64,000 bases of DNA from Arthrobacter antioxidans (GCF_023100725.1 NZ_CP095501.1:2790001-2854000), one strand, 5' to 3'. Shown: positions 1 to 8,059, counted from the first letter of the stretch. Notes: generated from the letters alone by a model not told the origin. Program-made: numbers and translations.

Positions 1-1
1 G

Positions 2-379
2 TTGGGGTTCCTCGACCGGTTCCAGGCAGGCTTACCTCACCGCGTCCACACCATCCACGGGGCTTTCGCCGCGCGGGATCCCGGACAGGTGACCGCCGCC
101 CTCACGAGCCTGCACCGTCATGCGCTGACAGTCGGCGCCCTGCAACTCCACGCGATTACCGGTCACGCTCTCACCACGGTCGGCCCTGACCTGCCCCGGG
201 CCGGTAGCGCCCCGATGATCGCCATCGACCACCGCTACTTGCGAACCCTCGCCGCGGAAGCAACTCTCGTCACGTACGCGTATCTCGCGCTGCGTTCGAA
301 CCCGGCACTCCTTACTCCCCCGCGAACCGGCATGCCCTCAGCAGTGTCCCTCTCAGAGTCGGGTGGTGCTTGGCGTTGA
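2..379 (+). CDS. Hpt-like phosphotransfer domain protein, C-terminal part
   Basis: The reading frame is open to the left edge of the window, so the 125 residues are probably the C-terminus of a longer protein. Residues 1-60 resemble a histidine phosphotransfer (Hpt) domain: FLDRF, then alternating hydrophobic helices and LHRHALTVGALQLHAITGHA, where the H in LHRHAL is the likely phosphorylated histidine followed by the family's VGA..L pattern. Such domains relay phosphate between hybrid histidine kinases and response regulators. The tail after residue 60 is not recognised. The match is by eye and weak, and no partner kinase is visible. Confidence 0.45.
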   Translation: MGFLDRFQAGLPHRVHTIHGAFAARDPGQVTAALTSLHRHALTVGALQLHAITGHALTTVGPDLPRAGSAPMIAIDHRYLRTLAAEATLVTYAYLALRSNPALLTPPRTGMPSAVSLSESGGAWR

Positions 380-574
380 CGTTCGTCCGGCCTCGTCCCA
401 GCCCACCGATGCAGATGAGAGTGTCGCCCCTATCGTGCTCGCCGTTGTCACCGGCCCCGTGGTGGGTGGCGGCACCCTGAACGCGGGCCAGGACGGCTGG
501 GGGCGGACGCTATCAGCGGACTACGGGAGATCCACTTCGTCCCCGTCGGGGTGCGCACTGCCGAGGGATGCCCT

Positions 575-850
575 CTACACCTGGTCTTGTAGGGGCTCGG
601 GAAGTGCCAGTTCATCGTCGAAGGCTGCCTTGGGCCGTGGCGGCAATGCATCGATCATCTCGTTGAGCGCATGGGCAACGAGGTTTCGTTCCCCTGCCGG
701 AAGTGGATGCGCGCCGTGCAGATACGCGTCGAGCTCGAAAGCCCGCAGGTTGCCACCGACGCTGAAGTAGTGCAACCAGAGCTCCTGCGCTGTCAGTCCG
801 GCGGCCGTGGCGGCGAGCTGCGCACTGTGTTGTTGAGGGCATTCGATCAT
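575..850 (-). CDS. Conserved-looking small hypothetical protein (91 aa)
   Basis: This 91-residue acidic protein has no signal peptide or membrane segment. The run LTAQELWLHYFSVGGNLRAF, then LPAGERNLVAHALNEMID and a Pro-rich end, looks like a compact helical domain of the kind common as unannotated small proteins in Actinobacteria. Codon third positions are GC-rich on this strand and the overlapping forward frames look like shadows. No function can be assigned. It stands alone, with about 300 bases of apparently non-coding DNA upstream. Confidence 0.55.
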   Translation of the reverse strand: MIECPQQHSAQLAATAAGLTAQELWLHYFSVGGNLRAFELDAYLHGAHPLPAGERNLVAHALNEMIDALPPRPKAAFDDELALPEPLQDQV

Positions 851-1158
851 GGCAGGACCTGCTTACGCGTGCGACCGGAGGGAAAACATGCCCGTGCTCT
901 TGATGCACTGCTGAAGAACCGGGATACCTCCAGATGGACACTCAGTACCCCAATTTTAGGTCCCAGGCGTGAAACGCAGGGGAAATACCCTCGTCCAGAC
1001 CTGTCCCAAGAACGGGGTATGGGATCCGGTGATTGCAATCGGGTTGACGCTCCAAGGCGCCTACGACTGACTCGGTCGTCCGAAGGGACAGCAAGCTGAC
1101 GTCACCGAAGATGCTCATGGACGGTCCCGACCAGTCCGTCTTCGAGTAGTGCACTCGA
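851..1158. other. Intergenic stretch, no supported gene
   Basis: No reading frame with convincing codon use or recognisable protein was seen. The forward frame ending near position 1149 (KMLMDGPDQSVFE then stop) could be the tail of a lost gene, but nothing upstream supports it. Confidence 0.4.
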
Positions 1159-1494
1159 GTGTCAGATTCTGAAGTCACCTGGAACGGCAACCGCTGGGAC
1201 GGCGGCAGTGGGACAGTTGACACCGCCGACATCGCCTTCCGTTTCGACATCCCGGAGGTAATCCAGTTCACCTGGAAGCACGTCATCGAGAACGGCTGAC
1301 TCGGCGGCTTCTTCTACCGGCCCAAATCCGAAGGTGTCAACGACAATCGTCCGCTCGTTGAAAGCTACCTGGCCCGGTATCGTCAGACGCTGGCCTTCAA
1401 GCAGATCGAGCCAACGGTCATCGAACGCCTCATCCGTGGGTTCTTCGGCGCGGACCTCTTCCAGAAAATCATCGACGTCGTCGAGCCTGCCTGA
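1159..1494 (+). pseudogene. ORF interrupted by an in-frame TGA, unrecognised family
   Basis: A GTG at 1159 opens a frame reading SDSEVTWNGNRWDGG... to a TGA at 1297-1299. The same frame then continues without interruption (LGGFFYRPKSEGVNDNRP...) to a stop at 1492-1494, giving 112 codons. Both halves have protein-like composition and GC-rich third positions, so this looks like one gene broken by a nonsense mutation. The family was not recognised. Nothing nearby suggests selenocysteine, since no SECIS-like hairpin was noticed after the TGA. Confidence 0.45.
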
Positions 1495-1557
1495 GCGCCG
1501 GCGGCAACGAATCCACAGTCAGGGCCGACTCGGCCCTACCGACAAGAGAGCACGCCC

Positions 1558-1755
1558 ATGATCACCCGCCCCGGCGAGTACCACGACGCCACCTCGACGG
1601 TTCCCATTCCGCAATCCCAGCGGACCCTCGATCTCATCGAGCGGGGCCGACTGATGCCTCCACTGCCCATCCAGGTCGTGCTGCGTCAGAGCGTCTCGGC
1701 GCGGGTCATCCCGCTGCCCGCACCACTGCCGACACTCGATGCTGAGGCGGCGTAG
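1558..1755 (+). CDS. Small hypothetical protein (65 aa)
   Basis: This short ORF begins with ATG 63 bases after the interrupted ORF and could have been co-transcribed with it. The protein (MITRPGEYHDATSTVPIPQS...) is Pro-rich at its C-terminal half, PLPIQVVLRQ and IPLPAPLPTLDAEAA. It has no recognised domain, signal peptide or membrane segment. Support is limited to composition and position. Confidence 0.35.
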   Translation: MITRPGEYHDATSTVPIPQSQRTLDLIERGRLMPPLPIQVVLRQSVSARVIPLPAPLPTLDAEAA

Positions 1756-1890
1756 CGGCGGCTCCGGCCCGCGGTCACAGCTGCCAGCTCTGCTACACAC
1801 ACGACCGGTAGACACCCTTGAAAGGGGCGGTCTTGGCGCGCGTAATTGGCAGGGCCAGCTGAACATGCAACGCCCCTCTTCTCGGTCAGG

Positions 1891-2487
1891 TCAAAGTGCC
1901 TCGCTCACTCCCATGTTGAGGTAGCGGTACACCGTCGCGCGGCTGGCCCCGATGATTTTCCCGATGTCCGCTGGCGCCAACCCCTGGGCCTTCAGCTCTC
2001 GTGCGCGCTTCACTTTCACATGATCGGCGGTGACTTCCCGCCGGCCGGCCCTTCGCCCATGTTCGGCGGCCGCGGCCATGCCCGCCCTGGTCCGCTCGGC
2101 CAACTGGTCGCGCTCGAGCTGAGCGAACGCGGACATGACGGTGAGCATCGCCCGGCCCATGGGACCGGTGGTGCTGATGCCCTCGGTGACGCTGCGGAAG
2201 TGCACGCCACGGTGTTCGAGGTCATCGATCAGGGCCAGCAGGTTCCGGGTGTTGCGCCCCAACCGGTCCAGCTTCCACACCACCACCTCATCGCCCTTCC
2301 GGAGATGATCAAGGAGCTTGTCCAGCTCGGGCCGACTCGCCATCGTCCCGCTCGCTCCGTGGTCGGTGAAGATCCGACCGCAGCCCGCCGCTGTGAGCGC
2401 GGCGTGCTGCAGATCAGCGTTCTGTTCCAGCGTGCTGACCCTGCCATAGCCGATACTTCCCATTCCTGTGCTCCCCGCGCTCATCAA
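1891..2487 (-). CDS. Serine recombinase of the resolvase/invertase family
   Basis: This enzyme catalyses site-specific DNA recombination through a serine nucleophile. The catalytic domain begins IGYGRVSTLEQN (residues ~12-23), where the Ser of GRVST is the attacking residue. It is followed by DHGASG.MASRPELDKLLDHL, the VVWKLDRLGRN motif carrying the active-site Arg, and the E-helix stretch around RAMLTVMSAFAQLERDQLAERTRAG. A C-terminal helix-turn-helix, GLAPADIGKIIGASRATVYRYL, binds the recombination site. At 198 aa it is full length for a stand-alone resolvase. The start could also be a Met about 8 codons later (MGSIGYG). No transposase is adjacent. A 14-bp palindrome and short direct repeats sit just upstream and may be its target or operator. 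Confidence 0.93.
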   Translation of the reverse strand: MMSAGSTGMGSIGYGRVSTLEQNADLQHAALTAAGCGRIFTDHGASGTMASRPELDKLLDHLRKGDEVVVWKLDRLGRNTRNLLALIDDLEHRGVHFRSVTEGISTTGPMGRAMLTVMSAFAQLERDQLAERTRAGMAAAAEHGRRAGRREVTADHVKVKRARELKAQGLAPADIGKIIGASRATVYRYLNMGVSEAL

Positions 2488-2500
2488 AGGTTACTTTCTC

Positions 2501-2514
2501 TATTCTCGAGAATA
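2501..2514. promoter_or_regulatory. Perfect 14-bp palindrome upstream of resolvase
   Basis: TATTCTCGAGAATA is a perfect palindrome centred on CTCGAG, 14 bases upstream of the resolvase start. It lies in a relatively AT-rich pocket. Resolvase genes commonly carry their recombination or operator subsites here, so it is a candidate binding site. That is inference from position and symmetry. Confidence 0.4.
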
Positions 2515-2521
2515 CCCCGCA

Positions 2522-2543
2522 TGAGACACATTCCTGAGACACA
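2522..2543. repeat. Direct repeat TGAGACACA x2
   Basis: The nonamer TGAGACACA occurs at 2522-2530 and 2535-2543, offset by 13 bp, about 35-55 bp upstream of the resolvase start. It may be part of a res-type site together with the palindrome at 2501. Only the repeat is certain. Confidence 0.45.
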
Positions 2544-2607
2544 GCGCGACCAGCCACTCCCCCGCCGATCCTGGAGTCCACCGACCCGCCGTCGGACCTT
2601 GCCACGT

Positions 2608-2626
2608 GTCCGGTCAAAGGATCCTT
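2608..2626 (+). repeat. Dispersed motif GTCCRGTCAAAGGATCCTT, copy 1
   Basis: This 19-mer matches the copy at 6367-6385 with one mismatch, and its first 13 bases match 8128-8140 exactly. It lies in the non-coding stretch 2488-2867, in which no gene was seen. The related forms suggest a recombination or mobile-element end sequence, but its role is unknown. Confidence 0.5.
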
Positions 2627-2867
2627 CGCGAGAATGGTCGTTCATGTAAGTGGACAGCGGTTCCTGCCGGCTGATGAATTAGAGCCGGCGTGGTGGCGTG
2701 AACGTCTCGCCGAAGGAGATTGATAGCGCCCTGGGCAGGAGCGGAAACGGATCCGGAGCGTGCTGAGTAGGGCAGTCACTGAAGAGAGCTACCGAGGCCT
2801 TGACACAGGTTGTGGATTACGGCACCGCAGTTCTCATCACTCGCGAGGGGGTTGGCTGTGGGTGTGG

Positions 2868-3185
2868 TTAGTGGGGTGTGCCGAGTTCGATGAGAAGAAC
2901 GCCGCCGATGATGAGGGTGATGCCTAGGCTCATGAGCCAGGTGAGGGGATCCTTGAACAGGAATTTCGAGATGACGGCGGTGAGTGCGACGCCTGCTGCG
3001 GCCCAGATGCCGTAGGCGATGCCGATGGGCATTCCTTGGGCGAGGGAGAGTCCGAGCAGGGTGAAGGACACCAGGTATCCGATTGCGACTGATGCGTACC
3101 AGCGCTTGTTGTCGATGGCGAGGCGGAGGCTGATGGTGCCGGAGACCTCGAAGAGGATGGCGCCGATGAGGAAGAGGTAGGCCAT
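2868..3185 (-). CDS. SMR family multidrug/guanidinium exporter subunit
   Basis: This 105-residue protein has four predicted membrane helices. The N-terminal helix holds the family's membrane-embedded glutamate (LFLIGAILFEVSG). The signature GIAYGIWAAAGVALTA in helix 3 and the C-terminal GITLIIGGVLLIELG are typical of small multidrug resistance proteins. These act as antiparallel dimers exchanging protons for cationic drugs or guanidinium. The ATG overlaps the stop of the upstream SMR gene (ATGA), so the two are translationally coupled and probably form a heterodimer, as in EbrAB-type pairs. The substrate cannot be told from sequence. Confidence 0.92.
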   Translation of the reverse strand: MAYLFLIGAILFEVSGTISLRLAIDNKRWYASVAIGYLVSFTLLGLSLAQGMPIGIAYGIWAAAGVALTAVISKFLFKDPLTWLMSLGITLIIGGVLLIELGTPH

Positions 3186-3538
3186 CAGAGGGCCTCAGCC
3201 TTCTTGTGGGCGGCTTGGGCGCCGAGTTCCACGCACAGGACGCCGGCGATGATGACGATAATGCCGATGCCCATGAGGGTAGTGATCGGTTCCCCGAAAA
3301 TCAGGAGGGAGCCGACGGCGGTGAGGGCGACGCCGGTCGCTCCCCAAATACCGTAGGCGACGCCGAGGGCCATGCCCGCGCGCAGAATCGCGGAGAGCAG
3401 GACGAACCCGCTGAGGTAACCGATGACGACGACGACGTAGAGGGCGGGGTGCTCGAGTGCACCTTTGAGAGCGAGTGAGGCGGTCACTTCGACGAGGACG
3501 GCGGGGATCAGAAGTAGCCAGGCTCTGGGGTTGGTCAT
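3185..3538 (-). CDS. SMR family multidrug/guanidinium exporter subunit (partner)
   Basis: This is the second SMR protein, 117 aa from the ATG at 3538 (MTNPRAWLLLIPAVLVEVTAS). A longer frame to 3610 exists but adds an Arg/Gly-rich, non-membrane leader. The helix-1 glutamate (LVEVTASLALKG) and GVAYGIWGATGVALTA signature are present, and the extra C-terminal tail AAHKKAEAL is hydrophilic. It is first in the two-gene unit and overlaps the next gene by ATGA. Two unequal SMR subunits side by side usually mean an obligate heteromeric exporter. Confidence 0.9.
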   Translation of the reverse strand: MTNPRAWLLLIPAVLVEVTASLALKGALEHPALYVVVVIGYLSGFVLLSAILRAGMALGVAYGIWGATGVALTAVGSLLIFGEPITTLMGIGIIVIIAGVLCVELGAQAAHKKAEAL

Positions 3539-3642
3539 CAATGGATCCCTTGTAGATGAATGGCCTGGGTCCCACCCGAGCGGATAGCCACCGTCGGGAC
3601 GTATCCGCACGGTCCGCGGCCGGGTCGGCGACGATCCGTCGA

Positions 3643-3690
3643 CGAGCCCGCTACCAGCGAGGCGGGAGTGCGCGGCTGGTAGCGGGCTCG
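3643..3690. terminator. Perfect 16-bp inverted repeat between two minus-strand genes
   Basis: CGAGCCCGCTACCAGC at 3643-3658 is exactly complementary to 3675-3690, with a 16-base loop. It lies downstream of the isochorismatase gene (ends 3740) and upstream of the SMR pair, so it most likely terminates the former. There is no clear T-run. A regulatory leader hairpin for the exporters is the alternative. Confidence 0.6.
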
Positions 3691-3739
3691 CGAATGGTCC
3701 GAATATCCCGGGTGGGACAGGAAGAACCGCTGCGTGTTT

Positions 3740-4369
3740 CTAGCGTGCACCGCGGCCCTGGGTGGCGGAGGTTACGAGGTCGCTCCTGGTCAGCGTCGCG
3801 CTCGTGCGCACTGCTGTGGCCCAGGCCGCGGTGTCGGTGACGGCCGCCCAGTTCGAGTGCAGCAGGGTCATGAGGGTTTCGTGGACCTGGCGTGCGGGTA
3901 CGGTACCTGCCTCGTTCGCCAGGTCGATTGCCCCGGTCGCGTCGGAGAGGACCTCGACGGCGAAGCCGAGGGGCTCGGCGGCTGCAGCGGAAGCGATCAC
4001 GCAGTTGTTGGTCATGTAGCCAACGAGGGTGATCGTGTCGATGTTCTGCCCACGCAACCAGGCCTCGAGGTCCGTGTTCGCGAAGACGCTGCCGAACTGC
4101 TTGCTGACGCGCTTGGCTGCGGCGTCCTCGTAGGCGGCCACCTCGGGGTGGTTCTGGAAGGTCGACGATCCGGCGCCGAACACGGGGGCCTCTGCCGGGA
4201 GTTCGTGCTGGACGAGCACCACGGGCATCTCGGCCTGCTGGGCCGCGTCGATCACTGTCCGGATGTTGGCGACGGAGTCCTCGCGTGCCGGGAACTGAAT
4301 GGGGAGCAGTCCGTCGAAGTATTCGTTCTGGGCGTCGATGACGATGAGGGCTCTGCGTGGTGCTGACAT
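3740..4369 (-). CDS. Isochorismatase-like cysteine hydrolase
   Basis: This 209-aa enzyme belongs to the isochorismatase-like superfamily, which hydrolyses C-N or C-O bonds of small amides or vinyl ethers. The catalytic triad is visible: Asp in ALIVIDAQNEYF (residue ~12), Lys in RVSKQFGSVFANTDLEAWL, and the nucleophilic Cys in TLVGYMTNNCV with the preceding non-proline bend. The length is normal for the family. It is a single gene with its own spacing on both sides. Isochorismatase, nicotinamidase and ureidoacrylate hydrolase activities cannot be distinguished. It lies near an LLM flavin oxidoreductase on the same strand, 57 bp away, so the two may be co-transcribed. Confidence 0.88.
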   Translation of the reverse strand: MSAPRRALIVIDAQNEYFDGLLPIQFPAREDSVANIRTVIDAAQQAEMPVVLVQHELPAEAPVFGAGSSTFQNHPEVAAYEDAAAKRVSKQFGSVFANTDLEAWLRGQNIDTITLVGYMTNNCVIASAAAAEPLGFAVEVLSDATGAIDLANEAGTVPARQVHETLMTLLHSNWAAVTDTAAWATAVRTSATLTRSDLVTSATQGRGAR

Positions 4370-4426
4370 GGGTTTCTCCTTCAGAGAGGGTTGTGGGTGG
4401 AGCGGAGTGAATTCGGAATGGGGGGT

Positions 4427-5545
4427 CTAGTGCGCCAGGGCCGGGAGCGATGTCTCGAGACGGGGCATCGTGTAGTGATCGGCGATGAGCCTGATCCCCT
4501 GCAGATCCAGGGAGGTGGAGTGCCCGCCGATGACGAGCATCACCTCGTCGACGCCGGTGCGCTCCTGAAGGGCTTCGAGGCGGTCGGCGACCGTCTCGGG
4601 CGTGCCATGGAAACTGCGGTCGGTATAGGCGTCGATGATGTGGCGCTCCTGCACGGTGGGGCGGTAGGCCGCCACCTCGTCCGCGGGCAGCAGCAAGTAT
4701 CCCTCGCCCTTGAACATGCGCAGCATCGCCATGGCCGACGTCGCCGCCTGCCGCCTCGCCTCTACCGGGTCGTCGCCGATCGCCACGGGCACACTGACAA
4801 GGCTGTGGGGCTCGGCAAGCACGACGGAGGGCCGGAAGCTCTCACGGTAAAGCCGCATGGCAGTGTCGACGTCGGCATCGCCGAACTGCAGCGCGAACGC
4901 GTACGGCCGGCCTAGCTGCCCAGCCAATCGAGCCGAGTACGGCGAGGAGCCCAGCACCCACACCTGCGGAGCGGTCGGTGGCGCGGTCACGCGGTTCTCC
5001 TTCGCCTGCCAAGGCCCCGGTACCGCGTGGACCTGCTGATAAGGATGCCCGGGCGGGAACTCGTCACTCAGGAACCCGAGCAGTTCCAGAACCTGCTGCG
5101 GGAATCCGTCATTGGCGTCCGCTCCCCGACGTAAGGCCGCGGCAGTGGCCCCGTCGGTGCCCGGCGCGCGACCCAGCCCGAGATCGATCCGGCCCGGGGC
5201 CAGCGCCTCCAACATCCCGAACTGCTCGGCGATCAGCAAAGGGGAATGGTTGGGCAGCATCACCCCACCGGCCCCAAGACGGATGCGCCTGGTCTCTGCG
5301 ATCAGGCGGGCGATCATCAGCGGCGGTGAGGACACGGAGGTTGCTCCCATGCCGTGATGCTCGGACATCCAGAACCTGTGGAAGCCGAACTGATCAGCGG
5401 TCCGCGCGAGCGAGATGGTGCTCTCCAACCCTTCACCGGCGGTCATCCCGACACCGGTGCCGCCGGCGGACAGCACGGACAAGGCAAATGGCGCCGTCCC
5501 GGATGGCCGACTCAGCTCCTCATGGGAAAACAGGATTTTTGACAT
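4427..5545 (-). CDS. LLM-class (bacterial luciferase-like) flavin-dependent oxidoreductase
   Basis: This 372-aa TIM-barrel flavoprotein resembles the MsnO8/YhbW branch of luciferase-like monooxygenases. It shows FGFHRFWMSEHHGMGATSVSSPPLMIARL, followed by RRIRLGAGGVMLPNHSPLLIAEQFGMLEALAPGRIDLGLGRAPG split around residue 100. This is the usual flavin-binding and strand-beta4 region. Such enzymes use FMNH2 or F420H2 to oxidise small organics, and the substrate is unknown. It is divergent from a CGNR-type regulator 45 bp away, which is the likely controller. The isochorismatase-like gene follows it on the same strand. Confidence 0.9.
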   Translation of the reverse strand: MSKILFSHEELSRPSGTAPFALSVLSAGGTGVGMTAGEGLESTISLARTADQFGFHRFWMSEHHGMGATSVSSPPLMIARLIAETRRIRLGAGGVMLPNHSPLLIAEQFGMLEALAPGRIDLGLGRAPGTDGATAAALRRGADANDGFPQQVLELLGFLSDEFPPGHPYQQVHAVPGPWQAKENRVTAPPTAPQVWVLGSSPYSARLAGQLGRPYAFALQFGDADVDTAMRLYRESFRPSVVLAEPHSLVSVPVAIGDDPVEARRQAATSAMAMLRMFKGEGYLLLPADEVAAYRPTVQERHIIDAYTDRSFHGTPETVADRLEALQERTGVDEVMLVIGGHSTSLDLQGIRLIADHYTMPRLETSLPALAH

Positions 5546-5590
5546 GATGCGAGCCTAACACCAGTCTCATGGATAAAGAACGCTGATAGC

Positions 5591-6196
5591 ATGAGAGCCA
5601 TGTTTGAAACACAACTGGCCGCCGCGCCGGGCGCTCAGGATCATCCGAGTCTCGCCCTGGTTAACAGCACGGGTTACCTGGTAGGCGGCAGGGGCTACGA
5701 CGAACTGAGCACTCCGGAGGCCGCTACGGCGTGGCTGATGGCACGGGATCTCGTGGGACCGGAAGCCGCACTGTACGAGCAGTGCCAAGGCCGGCTCGTG
5801 GCGCTGCGCGCGAATCTGCGCGTCCTCTTCGATGCCCACACCACCGGCTCCGCCCCCGCAATGTCCGCGGTGCACGCTCTGAACGCCGCCCTGACCTGCG
5901 CCCCCGGCGCTCTGCTGCTGCGGTTCGACACACAGTCCGGCTTCAGCCGTCGCGCCGAACATCCCGTGACCCAGGTCGTGGAACACGTCATGGCCGTAAT
6001 CGCCGACGACGCCGCCTCGCTGCTCACCGGCGACCAGGCCCCGCAGCTCGCACCCTGCGAAGCGGACCCCTGCCAGCGGTTCTTCGTCCGCACCCACGCC
6101 CGACGGCAATGGTGCTCCACCCGCTGCGGCGACCGGGTCCGCGCCGCACGCGCCTACACACGCAAACGCTCACTCCATAACGCGCAAACCGAATGA
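5591..6196 (+). CDS. CGNR zinc-finger stress/ABATE-type transcriptional regulator
   Basis: This 201-aa protein has an N-terminal ABATE-like domain (LALVNSTGYLVGGRGYDEL...) and a C-terminal CGNR zinc finger. The finger reads CEADPCQRFFVRTHARRQWC then STRCGDRVRAARAYTRKR. The CGNR core is CGDR here, an N-to-D change. All four zinc cysteines are present. Proteins of this type are putative DNA-binding regulators. It is transcribed away from the luciferase-like oxidoreductase with a 45-bp shared promoter region and probably regulates it. The start at 5591 was chosen; an ATG three codons downstream (5600) is also possible. Confidence 0.85.
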   Translation: MRAMFETQLAAAPGAQDHPSLALVNSTGYLVGGRGYDELSTPEAATAWLMARDLVGPEAALYEQCQGRLVALRANLRVLFDAHTTGSAPAMSAVHALNAALTCAPGALLLRFDTQSGFSRRAEHPVTQVVEHVMAVIADDAASLLTGDQAPQLAPCEADPCQRFFVRTHARRQWCSTRCGDRVRAARAYTRKRSLHNAQTE

Positions 6197-6634
6197 AACA
6201 CCCCGGCACGCGGCCGCCACATCCCAGTTCCCCGCTCGTAACCATGTCGGATACGGACGGTTCTGCGGAATCAAGCGATCGACCATAAAGCATTGCGACC
6301 TTCGCGCCACTTACCGCTGCAACTCACAGCTGGAGTTCGCCAACCCGGCGGCAGGCCTCGCCGCCGGTCCAGTCAAAGGATCCTTTGATACGACCTGGCG
6401 CGGGCGTCCACGCTCCCAACTCGCGTCCGCAGAGGGGGCGTCCACCGGGCATTATCTCGGGCGGGTCATACGGGAACGGCGCGGGCCAGGGCGGCGTAGT
6501 GCGAGACAATTGGCGCAGGGTGAGTCATATGTGTCCCGGTGAAGGACCGGCTTACGAACGCTGGTGGCTCGCTGTGATCGCTGAGCGGCGATGTTGGCCT
6601 CCGCGAGACGACAGGGTCGAGGTAGATAAGGTTC
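6197..6634. other. Non-coding stretch carrying motif copy 2
   Basis: No gene is supported. At 6367-6385 the stretch carries a second copy of the dispersed 19-mer (GTCCAGTCAAAGGATCCTT). Within it, positions 6373-6388 form a perfect 16-bp palindrome, TCAAAGGATCCTTTGA. Copies 1 and 2 flank the SMR / isochorismatase / oxidoreductase block in the same orientation. Confidence 0.5.
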
Positions 6635-6892
6635 CTATTTGTATCGCCTTGAACCTTTCGGCCGCCGTCGCCACCAGGGTCGTTGACGCAACTCGGCCTG
6701 CGCGTGGGCGAGCAGGAGTTGAGTCTCGCGAAGAAGTTCTAGCGACGTCTCTTGAATTTCTCGCGACGCATCCGTCGCCGCCTCTGCCTTCTCTGCCGCA
6801 CGGCGGGGCAGGAGAAATTCGATAAGAAGCGTTGCTGCGGTGCCGAGCAAGACGCCTGACAGCACCAGTAGGAATTGCGCCATGGATCGCAT
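6635..6892 (-). CDS. Small single-pass membrane protein with coiled-coil tail
   Basis: Eighty-five residues run from ATG 6892, with a second ATG three codons in. Residues ~5-28 are a strong hydrophobic helix (AQFLLVLSGVLLGTAATLLI), followed by RRAAEKAEAATDASREIQET and a leucine/glutamate-rich helix, then a basic end (RPWWRRRPKGSRRYK). The frame stays open far upstream, but that part lacks protein character and overlaps the methyltransferase on the other strand, so the short form is preferred. No family is recognised. The topology suggests an anchored cytoplasmic coiled coil. Confidence 0.5.
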   Translation of the reverse strand: MRSMAQFLLVLSGVLLGTAATLLIEFLLPRRAAEKAEAATDASREIQETSLELLRETQLLLAHAQAELRQRPWWRRRPKGSRRYK

Positions 6893-7207
6893 CTCGGGAA
6901 CGGTCCAGCGGACGACGAAGCCGTAAGCGATTGCGGGGAGGCGAGCTATCCGCTGATCCAGGTTGGCAGCCACCCACGGACCCTTGGGACGAAGGGAGAA
7001 TTGCACGACCGCGACCCTTCCGATGTCGTTTAGGAGGACAGAGATCGTTTGCTGGCCAGGGGGTCTGCGATGCCGTTCTGCGTCGAGTGGAGACCTCGTG
7101 AGGGCACAGGCCAGACCCTCCCTCCTGCCGGAGGAGGGCAGGTAACGGGGTGGTGGGAGCAAGCGCTTACTTGACGGCTCCCCGAAATCCGCGCAGGATT
7201 TGCGTCC
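6893..7207. other. Intergenic region before methyltransferase
   Basis: No gene is supported. The stretch contains a short GC-rich inverted repeat near 7117-7140 (CCTCCCTCCTGCCGGAGGAGG), which may act as a leader hairpin or terminator ahead of the methyltransferase. Confidence 0.35.
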
Positions 7208-8059
7208 ATGGGCGACTCGCACGAGGAAATGCTTCGTCACTACGAGCCGGGCAGACTTCTGCCGCGAATCGTGGCGGGGTTGCAAGCTCTCGGCAAGGAC
7301 CTGGACTCGGTCACGCACGAAGATCTCGCGCCGGCCGACGAGTTTCACTCCGCGGGACGTTCGGCCACGCGCGCATTGGTGGAGCTTGCAAAGATTCCGC
7401 CAGGATCGCGAGTGCTCGACGTGGGCAGCGGGTTGGGCGGCCCGGCGCGTTACCTCGCCGCAACTTTGGGTTGCGACGTGACAGGCATCGATCTCTCGCC
7501 TGAATTCTGCGGGGTGGCCGACGCCCTTTCTCGGATGACGCGGTTGTCCGATCGCACCCGCTTTCAGGCGGGTGATGCCCTGGAGCTTCCGTTCGCCGCG
7601 TCCAGCTTCGACGTGGTGTGGACGATACAAATGCAGATGAACATCCGGGACAAGCGCCGCCTGTATTCCGGAATCGCCCGGGTACTCAGGCCGGGCGGGC
7701 TGTTCGTCTGCCAGGAAATCTGCGCGGGGAACGGCGAGCCGATCGAGCTTCCGGTCCCATGGGCGAGCCGCCCCAACCAGAGCCATCTGGCCGATGCGGA
7801 ATCCCTCCGCGGGTTGATCCGCGGTGCAGGTCTCCTGGAGCGCACCTGGCGCGACATTACCGCCGACATCGTGGCGGCGCGCAAGGCACAGCAGGCGAAG
7901 GCGCAAGCGTCGGGTGCGAGCGGCTCCAGCGCCCCTCCTCCGCTTGGAATGCATCTCGTGCTGGGAGAACAGGCAGCCGTCAAGATGAGTAACTCCGGGC
8001 GCAACACCGACGCCGGGCGCACGGTGTTCATCCAGGGCGTATTCGACAAGCCTGGCTAG
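7208..8059 (+). CDS. Class I SAM-dependent methyltransferase
   Basis: This 283-aa enzyme has the SAM-binding motif I VLDVGSGLGGPARYLA (residues ~69-84), then CDVTGIDLSPEF with the acidic residue that contacts the ribose. GDALELPFAASSFDVVWT (motif II) and RVLRPGGLFVCQEI (motif III) follow. The whole is the UbiE/sarcosine-methyltransferase-like arrangement. A Gln/Ala/Ser-rich linker near residue 230 precedes the last strand. The acceptor is unknown. It stands alone, starting ATG GGC GAC after an AGGATTTGCGTCC spacer with only a weak ribosome-binding site. It could act on a small amine or a quinone-like compound. Confidence 0.88.
   Translation: MGDSHEEMLRHYEPGRLLPRIVAGLQALGKDLDSVTHEDLAPADEFHSAGRSATRALVELAKIPPGSRVLDVGSGLGGPARYLAATLGCDVTGIDLSPEFCGVADALSRMTRLSDRTRFQAGDALELPFAASSFDVVWTIQMQMNIRDKRRLYSGIARVLRPGGLFVCQEICAGNGEPIELPVPWASRPNQSHLADAESLRGLIRGAGLLERTWRDITADIVAARKAQQAKAQASGASGSSAPPPLGMHLVLGEQAAVKMSNSGRNTDAGRTVFIQGVFDKPG

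Noticed and set aside
1297..1299. TGA as a selenocysteine codon
   Set aside because: No SECIS-like hairpin was noticed after it, and the context has no selenoprotein family; nonsense mutation is simpler.
3539..3640. Guanidine riboswitch in the SMR leader
   Set aside because: A small GCGGATA/TATCCGC hairpin is present, but I could not match the conserved cores of known guanidine riboswitch classes; a covariance search would decide.
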